A DNA stretch of 64,000 nt from an uncultured Desulfobacterales bacterium (GTDB lineage Bacteria > Desulfobacterota > Desulfobacteria > Desulfobacterales > SpSt-501). A model generated the notes under the pieces. That model did no database searches, was not told where the DNA came from, and was given only the letters and a program-made list of their open reading frames with translations. Positions 26,932 through 37,130 of the stretch are shown in pieces; positions within the stretch are counted from its first letter, which is position 1; every line of letters starts with the position of its first letter. A program made the position numbers and the translations under genes. The stretch covers positions 1-64,000 of the forward strand of contig CALIUY010000024.1 in NCBI GenBank assembly GCA_938048455.1, given 5' to 3'.

Positions 26932-28971
26932 ATGTCCGCAATCCGCAAGGTGGGGGTCGTGGGAGCCGGGAACATGGGGAGCGGGATCGCCCAGAAGTTC
27001 GCCCAGGAGGGGATCCCCGTCGTGATGGTCGACCTGAAGGACGAGTTCGTCGCCCGCGGGATCCAGACCATCCGCCGCCTGTTGCAGGAGGGGGTTGAGC
27101 GCCGTCTTTTCAAGCCCGAGCAGGTCGAAGAGATCCTCGGGCGCATCCAGGGCACGACGGATTTTCGGGCGCTCGCCGACGCCGACCTCGTGATCGAGGC
27201 CGTCTTCGAGGACAAGCAGGTGAAATCCGAGCTTTTCCGCCAGCTCGATGGGATCTGCCGACCGGAGACGATCCTCGCCACGAACACCTCGAGTTTCTAT
27301 GTCCGCGAGTTCGCCGCCCAGACCTCCCGCCCGGATCGCTTCATCGGACTGCATTACTTCTATCACCCGGCGAAAAACCGCCTTCTCGAGGTGATCCCCC
27401 ACGCGGGAACGAGCCCGCAGACGCTCGAGGCCTCGCTGCTCGCCGCGCGGCTGCACGGCAAGACGGCGATCCTCGTCCAGGACGCCCCCGGCTTCGCCGT
27501 GAACCGCTTCTTCGTCCCCTTCCTGAACGAGGCCGCACGCATGCTCGAGGAAGGCCTGGCCGGCATCCCCACGATCGAGGAGGCCGGAAAGCGCGCCTTC
27601 CGGATCGGCATGGGCCCCTTCCAGCTCATGAACGTGACCGGCATTCCGATCGCCGTCCACGCCGCAACGACCCTGGGAAACGAGCTCGGCCCCTTCTACG
27701 CCCCCTGCGCGGCCCTGAAGGCGCAGATGGACAAAAAGGAAAACTGGAACCTGGAAGGTCCGCTCGAGGAGGAAAAGATCCCGCCGCTCGTCGACCGCTT
27801 CCACGGCGTCTGTCTCGGCGTGGCCGCGGCGCTCGTCGACGAGGGCGTCGCCTCGATCGAGGACACCGACCGCGGGGCGAAGATCGGCCTGCGCTGGAGC
27901 GAGGGGCCCTTCGAGATCATGAACCGGTTGGGGATCGAGCGCACCTACGAGCTCGTGCAGGCGATCTGCCGCCGTTATCCGGATTTCCGGATGCCGGCGC
28001 TGCTTGAGAAGCAGCGTCGCGAAGGAAAGCCCTTCCGCTTTCGTTTCGTGGATCTCGCCGTGCGCGGGCCGGTCGCGTTCGTCACGATCAACCGGCCCGA
28101 GGCGATGAACGCGCTCAACGAAGCCGTGGTCGAGCAGTTGGCCGAGCGCTTCGCCGAAGCCCAGGCCGATCCCCGCGTGCGGGCGATCGTCTTTTGCGGC
28201 GCCGGCAAGGCCTTCGTCGCCGGGGCCGACATCCGCTATTTCGTGGAAAAGATCCGCGCGGGGAAGATCCCCGACATCGTCGCCTTCACGCGCCGCGGGC
28301 ACGAACTGCTGCTCGCGATCGAGGAGTCCGCGAAGCTCACGATCGCTCTCTTGGACGGCCTCTCCCTCGGCGGAGGAAGCGAGCTCGCCCTCGCCTGCCG
28401 GGCGATCCTGGCCACGCCCGCCGGGTCGCTCGCTTTCCCCGAGACCGGGATCGGCATTTACCCCGGCCTGGGCGGCATGCTGCGCACGGCGCGGCAGCTC
28501 GGCCCCGAACTCGCCAAGTACTTCGCCTGCACGGGCGCGCCGATTTCCGCGCGGGACGCCGTTGAGCTGGGGATCGCCTGCCGCCTCGTCCAACCGGCCG
28601 AAGTGGACGCGGCGATCGCGGGGCTCCTCGAAACGGGCGCTCCGGACAAGTACCGCCCGCGGCCGATCCCCGAGCGCTTCCGGGTCTTTCAGGCCCTCTT
28701 CGCCCCGGCGCCGCTCGCCGAGCTGTTGGCCGGCCGGACGCCCGCGGGGTTCGACGCCGCTGCGGTCGAGCGCGTGGGGAAGGCGCTCAGCGCGAAGGCC
28801 CCGATTGCGCTCCGGCTCGCCTGCGAGATCATCGACCGCCAGGCGGGGCTTTCCCTGCGCGAGGCGATCGAGCTGGAGCTTGCCAAGCTCCCCGAGATTT
28901 TCGCCACCGCCGATGCGCTCGAGGGGCTCTCCTCGCTCGGCCGCAAACGACCCGAGTTCAAGGGAGCCTGA
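26932..28971 (+). CDS. 3-hydroxyacyl-CoA dehydrogenase / enoyl-CoA hydratase fusion
   Basis: 679 residues. The N-terminal half is hydroxyacyl-CoA dehydrogenase (GVVGAGNMGSGIAQ, DLVIEAVFED, TNTSSF, FYHPAKNRLLEV, NRFFVPFLNEA). The C-terminal half is enoyl-CoA hydratase (FCGAGKAFVAGADIRYF, DGLSLGGGSELALACR, PETGIGIYPGLGGMLR). The domain order is the reverse of E. coli FadB/FadJ. It could oxidise 3-hydroxypimelyl-CoA and hydrate dehydropimelyl-CoA in the same protein. Located between bamR and bamQ, so it belongs to the lower pathway. Confidence 0.93.
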   Translation: MSAIRKVGVVGAGNMGSGIAQKFAQEGIPVVMVDLKDEFVARGIQTIRRLLQEGVERRLFKPEQVEEILGRIQGTTDFRALADADLVIEAVFEDKQVKSELFRQLDGICRPETILATNTSSFYVREFAAQTSRPDRFIGLHYFYHPAKNRLLEVIPHAGTSPQTLEASLLAARLHGKTAILVQDAPGFAVNRFFVPFLNEAARMLEEGLAGIPTIEEAGKRAFRIGMGPFQLMNVTGIPIAVHAATTLGNELGPFYAPCAALKAQMDKKENWNLEGPLEEEKIPPLVDRFHGVCLGVAAALVDEGVASIEDTDRGAKIGLRWSEGPFEIMNRLGIERTYELVQAICRRYPDFRMPALLEKQRREGKPFRFRFVDLAVRGPVAFVTINRPEAMNALNEAVVEQLAERFAEAQADPRVRAIVFCGAGKAFVAGADIRYFVEKIRAGKIPDIVAFTRRGHELLLAIEESAKLTIALLDGLSLGGGSELALACRAILATPAGSLAFPETGIGIYPGLGGMLRTARQLGPELAKYFACTGAPISARDAVELGIACRLVQPAEVDAAIAGLLETGAPDKYRPRPIPERFRVFQALFAPAPLAELLAGRTPAGFDAAAVERVGKALSAKAPIALRLACEIIDRQAGLSLREAIELELAKLPEIFATADALEGLSSLGRKRPEFKGA

Positions 28972-29001
28972 TCTTCATCCATTCCCGCGGGGAGGTGCGC
29001 C

Positions 29002-30072
<1,071 letters not shown>

Positions 30073-30109
30073 ACCGCCCAACCCCGATGCGCAGAAAGGA
30101 CAGCGACGG

Positions 30110-31978
30110 ATGCACAAACTTCTGATCGACCGGCCCGGGGAGAAGATGCTCCTTCTCGGAAACGAGGCGATCGCCCGGGGGGCGATCGAGGCCGGAGTGG
30201 CCTTCGCGAGCACCTACCCCGGAACCCCCTCCTCGGAGATTTCGCTGCAGTTTTTCCAAATCTCCCGGGAGTGTGACCTGCACTTCGAGTACTGCACCAA
30301 CGAGAAGGTCGCCGTCGAGGTGGCGGCAGCGGCCGCCGCCTGCGGCGTGCGCAGCATGGCGGTCATGAAGCACGTGGGGCTCAATGTCGCCGCCGACGCC
30401 GTCATGACCCTCGCCTATGTCGGGGTGAAGGGCGGCATGGTCATCCTCACCGCCGATGACCCGGCGATGTTTTCCAGCCAAAACGAGCAGGACAACCGTT
30501 ACTACGCCAAGCTCTCGGGGCTGCCCATGCTGGAGCCCTCCTCGGTCGAGGAGGCCCACCGCATGCTTCCTTACGCCTTCGAGCTCTCCGAGGAGCTCGC
30601 CGAGCCGGTCCTGTTGCGCACGACGACGCGCATCAACCATTCCTCCGGGGTCATCACGTTGGGGGAGATCCGCCCCCGGGCGACACGCGGGCGGTTCGTC
30701 AGGGACCCGCTCAACCTCGTCACGGTACCCGCCGTCTCGCGCCGGCTTCACGTGAAGCTTCTCGAGAACTTCGCCCGCGCGCAGGCCCTCTCCGAAGGCT
30801 CCCCCTGGAACTTCATCGAGGGCGAAGGCCCCTGGGCCGTGCTCTGCAGCGGGGTGAGCTACAATTACGTCAAGGATGCACTCGACGAGCTCGGCATCGC
30901 CGACCGCGTGCGCATCCTGCGGCTCGGCTTCTCCCACCCCCTGCCGGCGCGGCGTATCCAGGAGTTTCTGCGCGGCAGCGAAAAGGCGCTCGTCGTCGAG
31001 GAGGGCGAGCCCTACCTCGAGGAGGCGGCCAAAACCCACGCCCAGGAAGCGGGCTTGACCCTGCCGATCCGCGGCAAGGCGCCGGATCTCTTCTCGCGGC
31101 TCTACGAGCTCGACCCCTCGACCGTGCGTCGCGTCACGGCGCGCTATTTCGGGGTGCCCGACCGCAGCCGGCCGGCGGTCGACGTCTCCGACCTTCCTGC
31201 CATCCCGCAGCGGCCGCCGACGCTGTGCGCGGGCTGCTCCCACCGGGCGACCTTCTACGAGGTGCGCCAGGCGGCCGAAGAGCTCGGCCTCGAGACGGTC
31301 TACCCGACCGACATCGGCTGTTACACGCTGGGGTTGCTCCCTCCGCTCTCCATGGCCGACTACCTCATCTGCATGGGCTCCTCGACCGGCACCGCAGGCG
31401 GCTTTTCCCAGGTGAGCGGCCGCAAGGTCGTCTCCTTCATCGGCGACTCGACCTTCTTCCACGCCGGAATCCCGGGCTTGATCAACGCCGTGTTCAACAA
31501 CCACAATTTCACGCTCGTGATCCTCGACAACGGAACGACGGCGATGACCGGCCACCAACCCCACCCGGGGGTGGACATGAAGCAGCTCAAGCTCGAAAAC
31601 TACGGTCGCGTCTCGATCGAGTCCGTGGTGCGCGGCATCGGCGTCTCCCACGTTACGGTGATCAAGCCCTACCGCGTGAAGAAGAGCATCGAGCAGATCA
31701 AGGAGGCGCTTTCCTTCCCCGGGGTCTCGGTCGTCATCTCGCAGGAACTTTGCGTCCTCTACGCCAAGAGCCTGAAGCTGCCGCGCGGCAAGCCCTTCCG
31801 CGTCGGAGAGAAGTGCAAGAACCATCGCGTGTGCATGACGCGACTGGCCTGTCCGGCCTTCTACATTTGGAACGAGCGCATCCACATCGACGCGAACCTG
31901 TGCACCGGCTGCAGCCTCTGCGCCCAGATCTGCCCCGAGCACGCGATCGTCCCGGCCCGGGAAACAGCGGAGAAATGA
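30110..31978 (+). CDS. iorA: indolepyruvate:ferredoxin oxidoreductase, alpha subunit
   Basis: 622 residues. The N-terminal pyrimidine domain (ASTYPGTPSSEISL), TPP-binding domain (CAGCSHRATFYEV, DIGCYTLG, GDSTFFHAGIPGLINAV, ILDNGTTAMTGHQPHPG) and C-terminal ferredoxin motif (CTGCSLCAQICPEHAI) are in the order of IorA. The enzyme oxidatively decarboxylates aromatic 2-oxo acids (indolepyruvate, phenylpyruvate) to aryl-acetyl-CoA and reduces ferredoxin. Paired with iorB 3 bp downstream. In this operon it can feed phenylacetyl-CoA or similar into the aromatic pathway. Confidence 0.95.
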   Translation: MHKLLIDRPGEKMLLLGNEAIARGAIEAGVAFASTYPGTPSSEISLQFFQISRECDLHFEYCTNEKVAVEVAAAAAACGVRSMAVMKHVGLNVAADAVMTLAYVGVKGGMVILTADDPAMFSSQNEQDNRYYAKLSGLPMLEPSSVEEAHRMLPYAFELSEELAEPVLLRTTTRINHSSGVITLGEIRPRATRGRFVRDPLNLVTVPAVSRRLHVKLLENFARAQALSEGSPWNFIEGEGPWAVLCSGVSYNYVKDALDELGIADRVRILRLGFSHPLPARRIQEFLRGSEKALVVEEGEPYLEEAAKTHAQEAGLTLPIRGKAPDLFSRLYELDPSTVRRVTARYFGVPDRSRPAVDVSDLPAIPQRPPTLCAGCSHRATFYEVRQAAEELGLETVYPTDIGCYTLGLLPPLSMADYLICMGSSTGTAGGFSQVSGRKVVSFIGDSTFFHAGIPGLINAVFNNHNFTLVILDNGTTAMTGHQPHPGVDMKQLKLENYGRVSIESVVRGIGVSHVTVIKPYRVKKSIEQIKEALSFPGVSVVISQELCVLYAKSLKLPRGKPFRVGEKCKNHRVCMTRLACPAFYIWNERIHIDANLCTGCSLCAQICPEHAIVPARETAEK

Positions 31979-31981
31979 CCC

Positions 31982-32581
31982 ATGAAGACCACGCGCCTCG
32001 TCATTGTCGCCGTCGGAGGCCAGGGGAATCTTCTCGCCTCCTCCATTCTCGCCGAAGCCGCCTTGATCGACCGGGTCCCGATCCGCATGAGCGAAATCCA
32101 CGGCATGGCCCAGCGCGGCGGGGTCGTCGAATCGGCCCTGATTTTCGGGCCCGGCCACAGCACGATCATCGCCGACGGCGAGGCCGATCTTTTGGTCGGC
32201 TTCGAGCCGGCCGAGACCCTGCGCGCGCTCGGCAAATGTCACCGCGAAAGCACGGTCATCACCAACCTCGCCCCCCTGATGCCCTTCACGGTGAATATCG
32301 GGCAGGGGGTCTACCCGGACCTCAAGCGGCTGCAGGAGATCATCCGCGCAAAAACGGCGCGTCTGATCGCCTTCAACGCCACCGCCCTCGCCCGCGACGC
32401 CGGAAACGTGCTGGCCGTGAACATGGTGCTGCTCGGCTGCCTGGTCGAAACCGGCCTGCTGCCGATCCAGGCCGCATCCGTGCACACGGCGATGGAGAAG
32501 AAGATCAAGCCCGACTTGCTCGAGGTCAACCGCAGGGCCTTCCAGGCGGGGGCCGCCGCCGCACGGGAGAACGCCGCTTGA
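31982..32581 (+). CDS. iorB: indolepyruvate:ferredoxin oxidoreductase, beta subunit
   Basis: 199 residues. The gamma/beta-type oxidoreductase domain has the VAVGGQGNLLASSILAEAAL and GMAQRGGVVESALIFG motifs. It partners with iorA, 3 bp upstream. No iron-sulfur cluster of its own is visible. Confidence 0.94.
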   Translation: MKTTRLVIVAVGGQGNLLASSILAEAALIDRVPIRMSEIHGMAQRGGVVESALIFGPGHSTIIADGEADLLVGFEPAETLRALGKCHRESTVITNLAPLMPFTVNIGQGVYPDLKRLQEIIRAKTARLIAFNATALARDAGNVLAVNMVLLGCLVETGLLPIQAASVHTAMEKKIKPDLLEVNRRAFQAGAAAARENAA

Positions 32582-32673
32582 ATGCCGGCGGCGACGGCCA
32601 GGCTGCTTTCATCTTCGCCCCGAGACCCCAAACAGCGGGCCCCGGAGGCCAGGACGGGGAGGAGAAGACGACC

Positions 32674-34023
32674 ATGGTGCTCAAAGCGCGCAAAGAAGAC
32701 AAGAAAAGCGAGCGCAAATACTGGGACGAGAAGTTGGAGACCCTGCCGCTTCCGGAGCTCCAGAAGCTTCAGCTCCGGCGGCTCAAGGAAACCGTCGAGT
32801 GGGTCTACGAACGGGTCCCCTTCTACCGCCGCAAGTTCGACGAGGCCGGCGTCAACCCGAAAGCGATCAAGGCGCTCGAGGACATCGCCCGGCTGCCTTT
32901 TACGGTGAAAAACGATCTGCGCGACAACTATCCCTTCGGGCTCTGCGCCGTGCCGCTCAAGGAGGTCGTCCGCGTGCACGCCTCCTCGGGCACGACGGGC
33001 AAGCCGATCACCGGCCCCTACACGGCCGAAGACCTGGAACAGTGGACCGAGCTCATGGCCCGAAACCTGTGGGCGGCGGGGGTGCGGCCCGAGGACATCG
33101 CGCAAAACGCTTACGGCCATGGGTTGTTCACCGGGGGTCTGGGCTTCCATCAGGGGCTGACGCGTCTGGGCTGTACGGTCGTGCCGACGAGCTCGGGGTT
33201 GACCGAACGGCAGATCACGATCATGAAGGATTTCGGGGTGACCGCCCTCTTCTGCACGCCCTCCTACGCCCTCACCATCGCCGAGCGCGCCGTCGAGATG
33301 AAGGTCGACATCCGTGCGCTGCCGCTCCGGGTGGGGGTCTTCGGCGCGGAGCCCTGGTCCACGGCCATGCGCCAGGAGATCGAGGAACGCATGGGCATCA
33401 AGGCCCAGGAGGCCTACGGCCTGACCGAACTCTGCGGGCCGGGGGTCGGCTTCGACTGCGAGGTTCAGGACGGCATCCACATCAACGAGGATCATTTCAT
33501 CGCCGAAATCGTCGACCCCCAGACGCTCGAGCCCCTGCCGCTGGGCGAAAAGGGGGAACTCGTCTTCACCTCCCTGCAACGGCGCGCCATGCCGATGATC
33601 CGCTACCGCACCAAGGACATCACGCGCCTGCGGCGGGAACCCTGCGCCTGCGGCCGCACCTTCGTCAAGATGGACAAAATCTACGGCCGCTCCGACGACA
33701 TGCTGATCATCAGCGGGGTGAACGTCTTCCCTTCGCAGATCGAGTCGCTGCTGCTCGAGATCCCCGAAGTCGAGCCCCAGTACCGTCTCGTCGTGCGCAA
33801 AAAGGGCTACCTCGACCAGCTCATCGTCCAGGTGGAAGGACGCAAGGACGTCTATGAGGCCGGCCCCGAAAAGCGCCTGGAGGTCGCCGCCAAGGTCATG
33901 GCGCACATCCGCGGCATGATGGGTATCGGGGTCGACGTCGAGATCGTCGAGCCCAAATTCATCACCCGCAGCGAGGGCAAGGCGCTGCGGGTCGTGGACG
34001 AGCGGCCCCGGCAGTTCCGTTGA
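32674..34023 (+). CDS. paaK: phenylacetate-CoA ligase
   Basis: 449 residues. ANL family: HASSGTTGKPITGPYT (P-loop), GVFGAEPWSTAMRQEIEERMGI, EAYGLTELCGPGV, GELVFTSLQRRAMPMIRYRTKD and the C-terminal GRSDDMLIISGVNVFPSQIE block typical of PaaK. It activates phenylacetate or a related arylacetate with ATP to AMP and PPi. Directly after iorAB. The 92 bp before its ATG carry a GGGGAGGAG RBS region. Confidence 0.93.
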   Translation: MVLKARKEDKKSERKYWDEKLETLPLPELQKLQLRRLKETVEWVYERVPFYRRKFDEAGVNPKAIKALEDIARLPFTVKNDLRDNYPFGLCAVPLKEVVRVHASSGTTGKPITGPYTAEDLEQWTELMARNLWAAGVRPEDIAQNAYGHGLFTGGLGFHQGLTRLGCTVVPTSSGLTERQITIMKDFGVTALFCTPSYALTIAERAVEMKVDIRALPLRVGVFGAEPWSTAMRQEIEERMGIKAQEAYGLTELCGPGVGFDCEVQDGIHINEDHFIAEIVDPQTLEPLPLGEKGELVFTSLQRRAMPMIRYRTKDITRLRREPCACGRTFVKMDKIYGRSDDMLIISGVNVFPSQIESLLLEIPEVEPQYRLVVRKKGYLDQLIVQVEGRKDVYEAGPEKRLEVAAKVMAHIRGMMGIGVDVEIVEPKFITRSEGKALRVVDERPRQFR

Positions 34024-34053
34024 GCCCGGGATGCGCCGCCTCCGGAGGTTGCC

Positions 34054-35019
34054 ATGAGCGATCCCCGCTCTTTCCGCCCGCGCCGTTTCGCCGTCGTGGG
34101 CGCCGGCCCGGTCGGCTGCATCGTGGCCGCCTTTCTCGCCCGCGGCGGGCACGAGGTGACCCTCTGCGACGTCATCCCCGAGCTTTTGGCTCCGGCCCTC
34201 GACCCGGGGATCGTCCTTGAGGGAGCCGAATCCTTCCGCCAGGCGGTCACCCGGACCTGCCCGGGGGTCGATGATCTGGCGGCCTGGGACCCCGAGGTCA
34301 TTTTCATCACCGTCAAGGCGAACGCGCTGCCGCTCATCGCCTCGGCGCTCGAGGGGTTTCTCGGCCCCGAGCGCTACGTCGTGAGCTGGCAGAACGGAAT
34401 CGACACGGAGCGGGAGCTCGCCCGCACGCTCGGCCGGGGCCGGGTGATGCGTGCGGTCGTCAACTACGGCTGCGGGCTGATCGCCCCCGGCCGCGTGCGC
34501 ATCCCGTTTCACCACCCGCCGCACTTCCTCCAGGAGCTCGACCCCGCGGGTCGGCCGGCCGCGCTCGCCGTGGCCGAAGCGCTCAGCGCCTGCGGGCTGG
34601 AAACCCGGCACACGGACCAGATCGTCTCCATGGTGTGGCGCAAGACGGTCATGAACGCCTCGATGAACCCCGTCTGCGCCCTGACGCGCCTGACGATGTC
34701 GCGCGCGATGAACGACCCGATCGTCTTCGCCATCGTCCAGGCGCTCGTCCAGGAGTGCATCCGCATCGCCCGGGCGAACGAGATCCCGCTCGGCTGGGAG
34801 TACTTCGAGGAGGCGATGGCTTACATGCGCGGGGCCGGCGATCACAAGCCCTCGATGCTGATGGACGTCGAGGCCGGCCGGCGCACCGAGATCGACTACA
34901 TCAACGGCAAGTTCATCGAGTACGCCGAGCGCGCCGGTCTCGACGCCCCGTTCAACCGGGTGATGCGCGCCTTGGTCAAAGGGCTGGAGTCCAGCCTCGA
35001 GCGCCGGATCGGGTCATGA
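34054..35019 (+). CDS. ketopantoate reductase family (ApbA/PanE-like) enzyme
   Basis: 321 residues. RRFAVVGAGPVGCIVAAFLA Rossmann start, ITVKANALPLIASALEGFLG, QNGIDTERELA, a KTVMNASMNPVCALT motif and a C-terminal PSMLMDVEAGRRTEIDYINGK block, all hallmarks of the family (PanE K/N/E residues). The family reduces 2-oxo acids with NADPH. In a catabolic operon, a role in pantothenate synthesis is unlikely; a substrate-specific 2-hydroxyacid dehydrogenase feeding the adjacent dehydratase-like genes is an attractive guess. Confidence 0.9.
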   Translation: MSDPRSFRPRRFAVVGAGPVGCIVAAFLARGGHEVTLCDVIPELLAPALDPGIVLEGAESFRQAVTRTCPGVDDLAAWDPEVIFITVKANALPLIASALEGFLGPERYVVSWQNGIDTERELARTLGRGRVMRAVVNYGCGLIAPGRVRIPFHHPPHFLQELDPAGRPAALAVAEALSACGLETRHTDQIVSMVWRKTVMNASMNPVCALTRLTMSRAMNDPIVFAIVQALVQECIRIARANEIPLGWEYFEEAMAYMRGAGDHKPSMLMDVEAGRRTEIDYINGKFIEYAERAGLDAPFNRVMRALVKGLESSLERRIGS

Positions 35020-35038
35020 ACGGCGGTTTTCGGACACC

Positions 35039-35827
35039 ATGAGCGAAGAGGCGCTCTATGTCGGCTGCGACGTCGGCTCCTCGCGCACGAAGGTCGCCGT
35101 GATCGACGCCGCAGGCCGGCTGCGGGGCCTGGCCGTGCGCAAGTCGGGCACCGATTTCGCGGCGACCGCCGACGGCTGCCTCACCGAGGCGCTCGCCATG
35201 GCCGGCGGGGAGCCCGGACGGATCGCGCGGGCCGTCTCCACCGGCTACGGCCGCATGAACGTCCGCTACGCCCAGGATCAGCGCACCGAGATCGGCTGCC
35301 ACGCGGGAGGCTGCTACCACGCCTTTCCGCGGGCGATCACGGTGATCGACATCGGCGGCCAGGACAACAAGGTGATCAAGCTCGACGCCGCCGGTCGGCG
35401 CACGGGATTCAAGATGAACCGCAAGTGCGCCGCGGGAACGGGCGCTTTCCTGGAGGAGATGGCCGCCCGCCTCGACATCCCCCTCGAGCGCATGAACGCC
35501 ATGGCCGAGCGTTCCGCGGACATGGTGCGCCTGGGGAGCTTCTGCACCGTATTTTCGGCGACCGAGGTTCTCGAGCACATCCGCCACGGCAAGAAGATCG
35601 AGGACATCGTGAAGGGCGTCTTCTACAGCATGATCAAGCGCATCGTGGAAATGGACTCCCTGACCGCCGAGGTCGTGATGACCGGAGGCGTCGTCGCCCA
35701 CAACCCCTACCTCGTCCGCATGATGGAGGAGCTCATCGGTCGCCCCGTCCTCGTCCCCCCGCACCCGCAGTTCACCGGGGCGATCGGGGCGGCCCTCTAC
35801 GCCCGGAGCGGATTCCGGGAATCGTAA
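35039..35827 (+). CDS. ATP-dependent activase of BCR/2-hydroxyacyl-CoA dehydratase type
   Basis: 262 residues, ASKHA fold: GCDVGSSRTKVAVID, STGYGRMNV, DIGGQDNKVIKLD and the two cysteines that coordinate the intersubunit 4Fe-4S cluster (NRKC-AAGTG and SFCTVFSATE). It belongs to the HgdC/BcrD/YjiL-like activators that use ATP hydrolysis to push electrons to a low-potential acceptor. The next gene encodes the only candidate acceptor. A single activase fits HgdC homodimers, unlike the BcrA/BcrD pair of class I benzoyl-CoA reductase. Confidence 0.92.
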   Translation: MSEEALYVGCDVGSSRTKVAVIDAAGRLRGLAVRKSGTDFAATADGCLTEALAMAGGEPGRIARAVSTGYGRMNVRYAQDQRTEIGCHAGGCYHAFPRAITVIDIGGQDNKVIKLDAAGRRTGFKMNRKCAAGTGAFLEEMAARLDIPLERMNAMAERSADMVRLGSFCTVFSATEVLEHIRHGKKIEDIVKGVFYSMIKRIVEMDSLTAEVVMTGGVVAHNPYLVRMMEELIGRPVLVPPHPQFTGAIGAALYARSGFRES

Positions 35828-35865
35828 CCCCTCAACCCTAGGATTTCGATGGAGGTCCGGTTGTC

Positions 35866-37113
35866 ATGAGCGAAGAGAAAAAAGCCCCCCGCAAGAAACT
35901 CGCCGCCGCCGCGGACATCAACCGGTTCATGCGCGATTACTATCTCGAGCTGGACGCCGCCGCGCGCGCCGGCTCCCCCAAGATCGCCTGGTGCACGAGC
36001 GTCGGCCCGGCCGAAATCCTGCGCGCGCTGGGCTTTCTCGTCTATTTCCCCGAAACCCACTCGGCCATGCTCGGAGCGACGCGCATGGCGACCGATCTCA
36101 TCCCCGAGGCGAACGCCATCGGCTACTCCCCCGACATCTGCTCGTACCTCACCGCGGACATCGGGGCCTTTCTGCGCGGCGTGACCCCGCTCCAGAAGGC
36201 CTTCGGCATCCAGAGCATCCCCCGACCCGACGTGCTCGTCTACAACACCAATCAGTGCCGCGACGTTCAGGACTGGTTTGTGTGGTACGGAGAGAAGTTC
36301 AACGCGCCGGTGCTCGGCGTGCACACCTACCGCGGGGTGGACGAGGTGACCGACCGGCACATCGTCTCGATCGCCAAGCAGCTCGAAGCCCTGATCCCGC
36401 CGCTTGAAAAAGTCGCCGGCCGGCGCTTCGAGATGGAAGACCTGCGCCGCGCGGTGGACCTCTCCCGGCAGTGCTCCGAGCTCTGGAAACAGATCCTCGA
36501 CACGGCCGCGGCCCGGCCCTCGCCGATCACCTTCTTCGACGGCACGACGCTGATGGGCCCCGCCGTCGTCGGACGCGGCACGCCCCAGGCGGTCGAAGTC
36601 TACCGCAAGCTCCTCGAAGAGCTCGAAGAGCGCATCCGCCGCCGCGAGGGGGCGGTCGACGAGGAGCGCTTCCGGATCTACTGGGACGGCATGCCGGTCT
36701 GGGGTCGGCTGAGCGCCCATGCCCAGCTCTTCGCCGCGCTTCACGCCAACGTGCTCGCTTCGACCTACTGCAACAGCTGGATCTTTTCGGCGCTCGACCC
36801 GAACGACCCCATCACCAGCATGGCGCGCGCCTACACCGAACTCTTCATCGTCCGCTCCGACGAAGCCAAGGAGGAATACATCCGCCGCATGCTTTCCTTC
36901 TTCCAAGTGGACGGCATCATCTACCACGACGCCAAGACCTGCCCGAACAATTCGAACTGCCGCTACGGCATGCCCCAGCGGCTGGAAAAGGAAACGGGCA
37001 TCCCCAGCCTGATCATCAACGGAGACCTCAACGACTTGCGGCTGATCTCCGACGAGCAGACCAAGACGAACGTCGAGGCGTTCATCGAGCAGCTCGAAGA
37101 GCGCCGCAAATAA
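35866..37113 (+). CDS. HgdB/BcrC-family iron-sulfur protein
   Basis: 415 residues of the FGGY/HgdB-type fold. Cysteines are in WCTSVGPAEILRALG, PDICSYLTADIG, NTNQCRDVQDW, STYCNSWIF and KTCPNNSNCRYGMP. The sequence resembles BcrB/BcrC and 2-hydroxyacyl-CoA dehydratase subunits, and also fits the double-cubane cluster protein group that has one polypeptide plus one activase. Only one such subunit is present here, so a standard heterotetrameric class I benzoyl-CoA reductase is not encoded. Substrate unknown. RBS GGAGG. Confidence 0.86.
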   Translation: MSEEKKAPRKKLAAAADINRFMRDYYLELDAAARAGSPKIAWCTSVGPAEILRALGFLVYFPETHSAMLGATRMATDLIPEANAIGYSPDICSYLTADIGAFLRGVTPLQKAFGIQSIPRPDVLVYNTNQCRDVQDWFVWYGEKFNAPVLGVHTYRGVDEVTDRHIVSIAKQLEALIPPLEKVAGRRFEMEDLRRAVDLSRQCSELWKQILDTAAARPSPITFFDGTTLMGPAVVGRGTPQAVEVYRKLLEELEERIRRREGAVDEERFRIYWDGMPVWGRLSAHAQLFAALHANVLASTYCNSWIFSALDPNDPITSMARAYTELFIVRSDEAKEEYIRRMLSFFQVDGIIYHDAKTCPNNSNCRYGMPQRLEKETGIPSLIINGDLNDLRLISDEQTKTNVEAFIEQLEERRK

Positions 37114-37130
37114 CCTCTAAGGAGGACGCC

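Noticed and set aside
26074-28593. 839-codon frame opposite bamR and the fusion gene
   Set aside because: Antisense shadow, no motifs.
35039-37113. Class I benzoyl-CoA reductase (BcrABCD)
   Set aside because: Only one activase and one iron-sulfur subunit are present, so the four-subunit enzyme is not encoded here.
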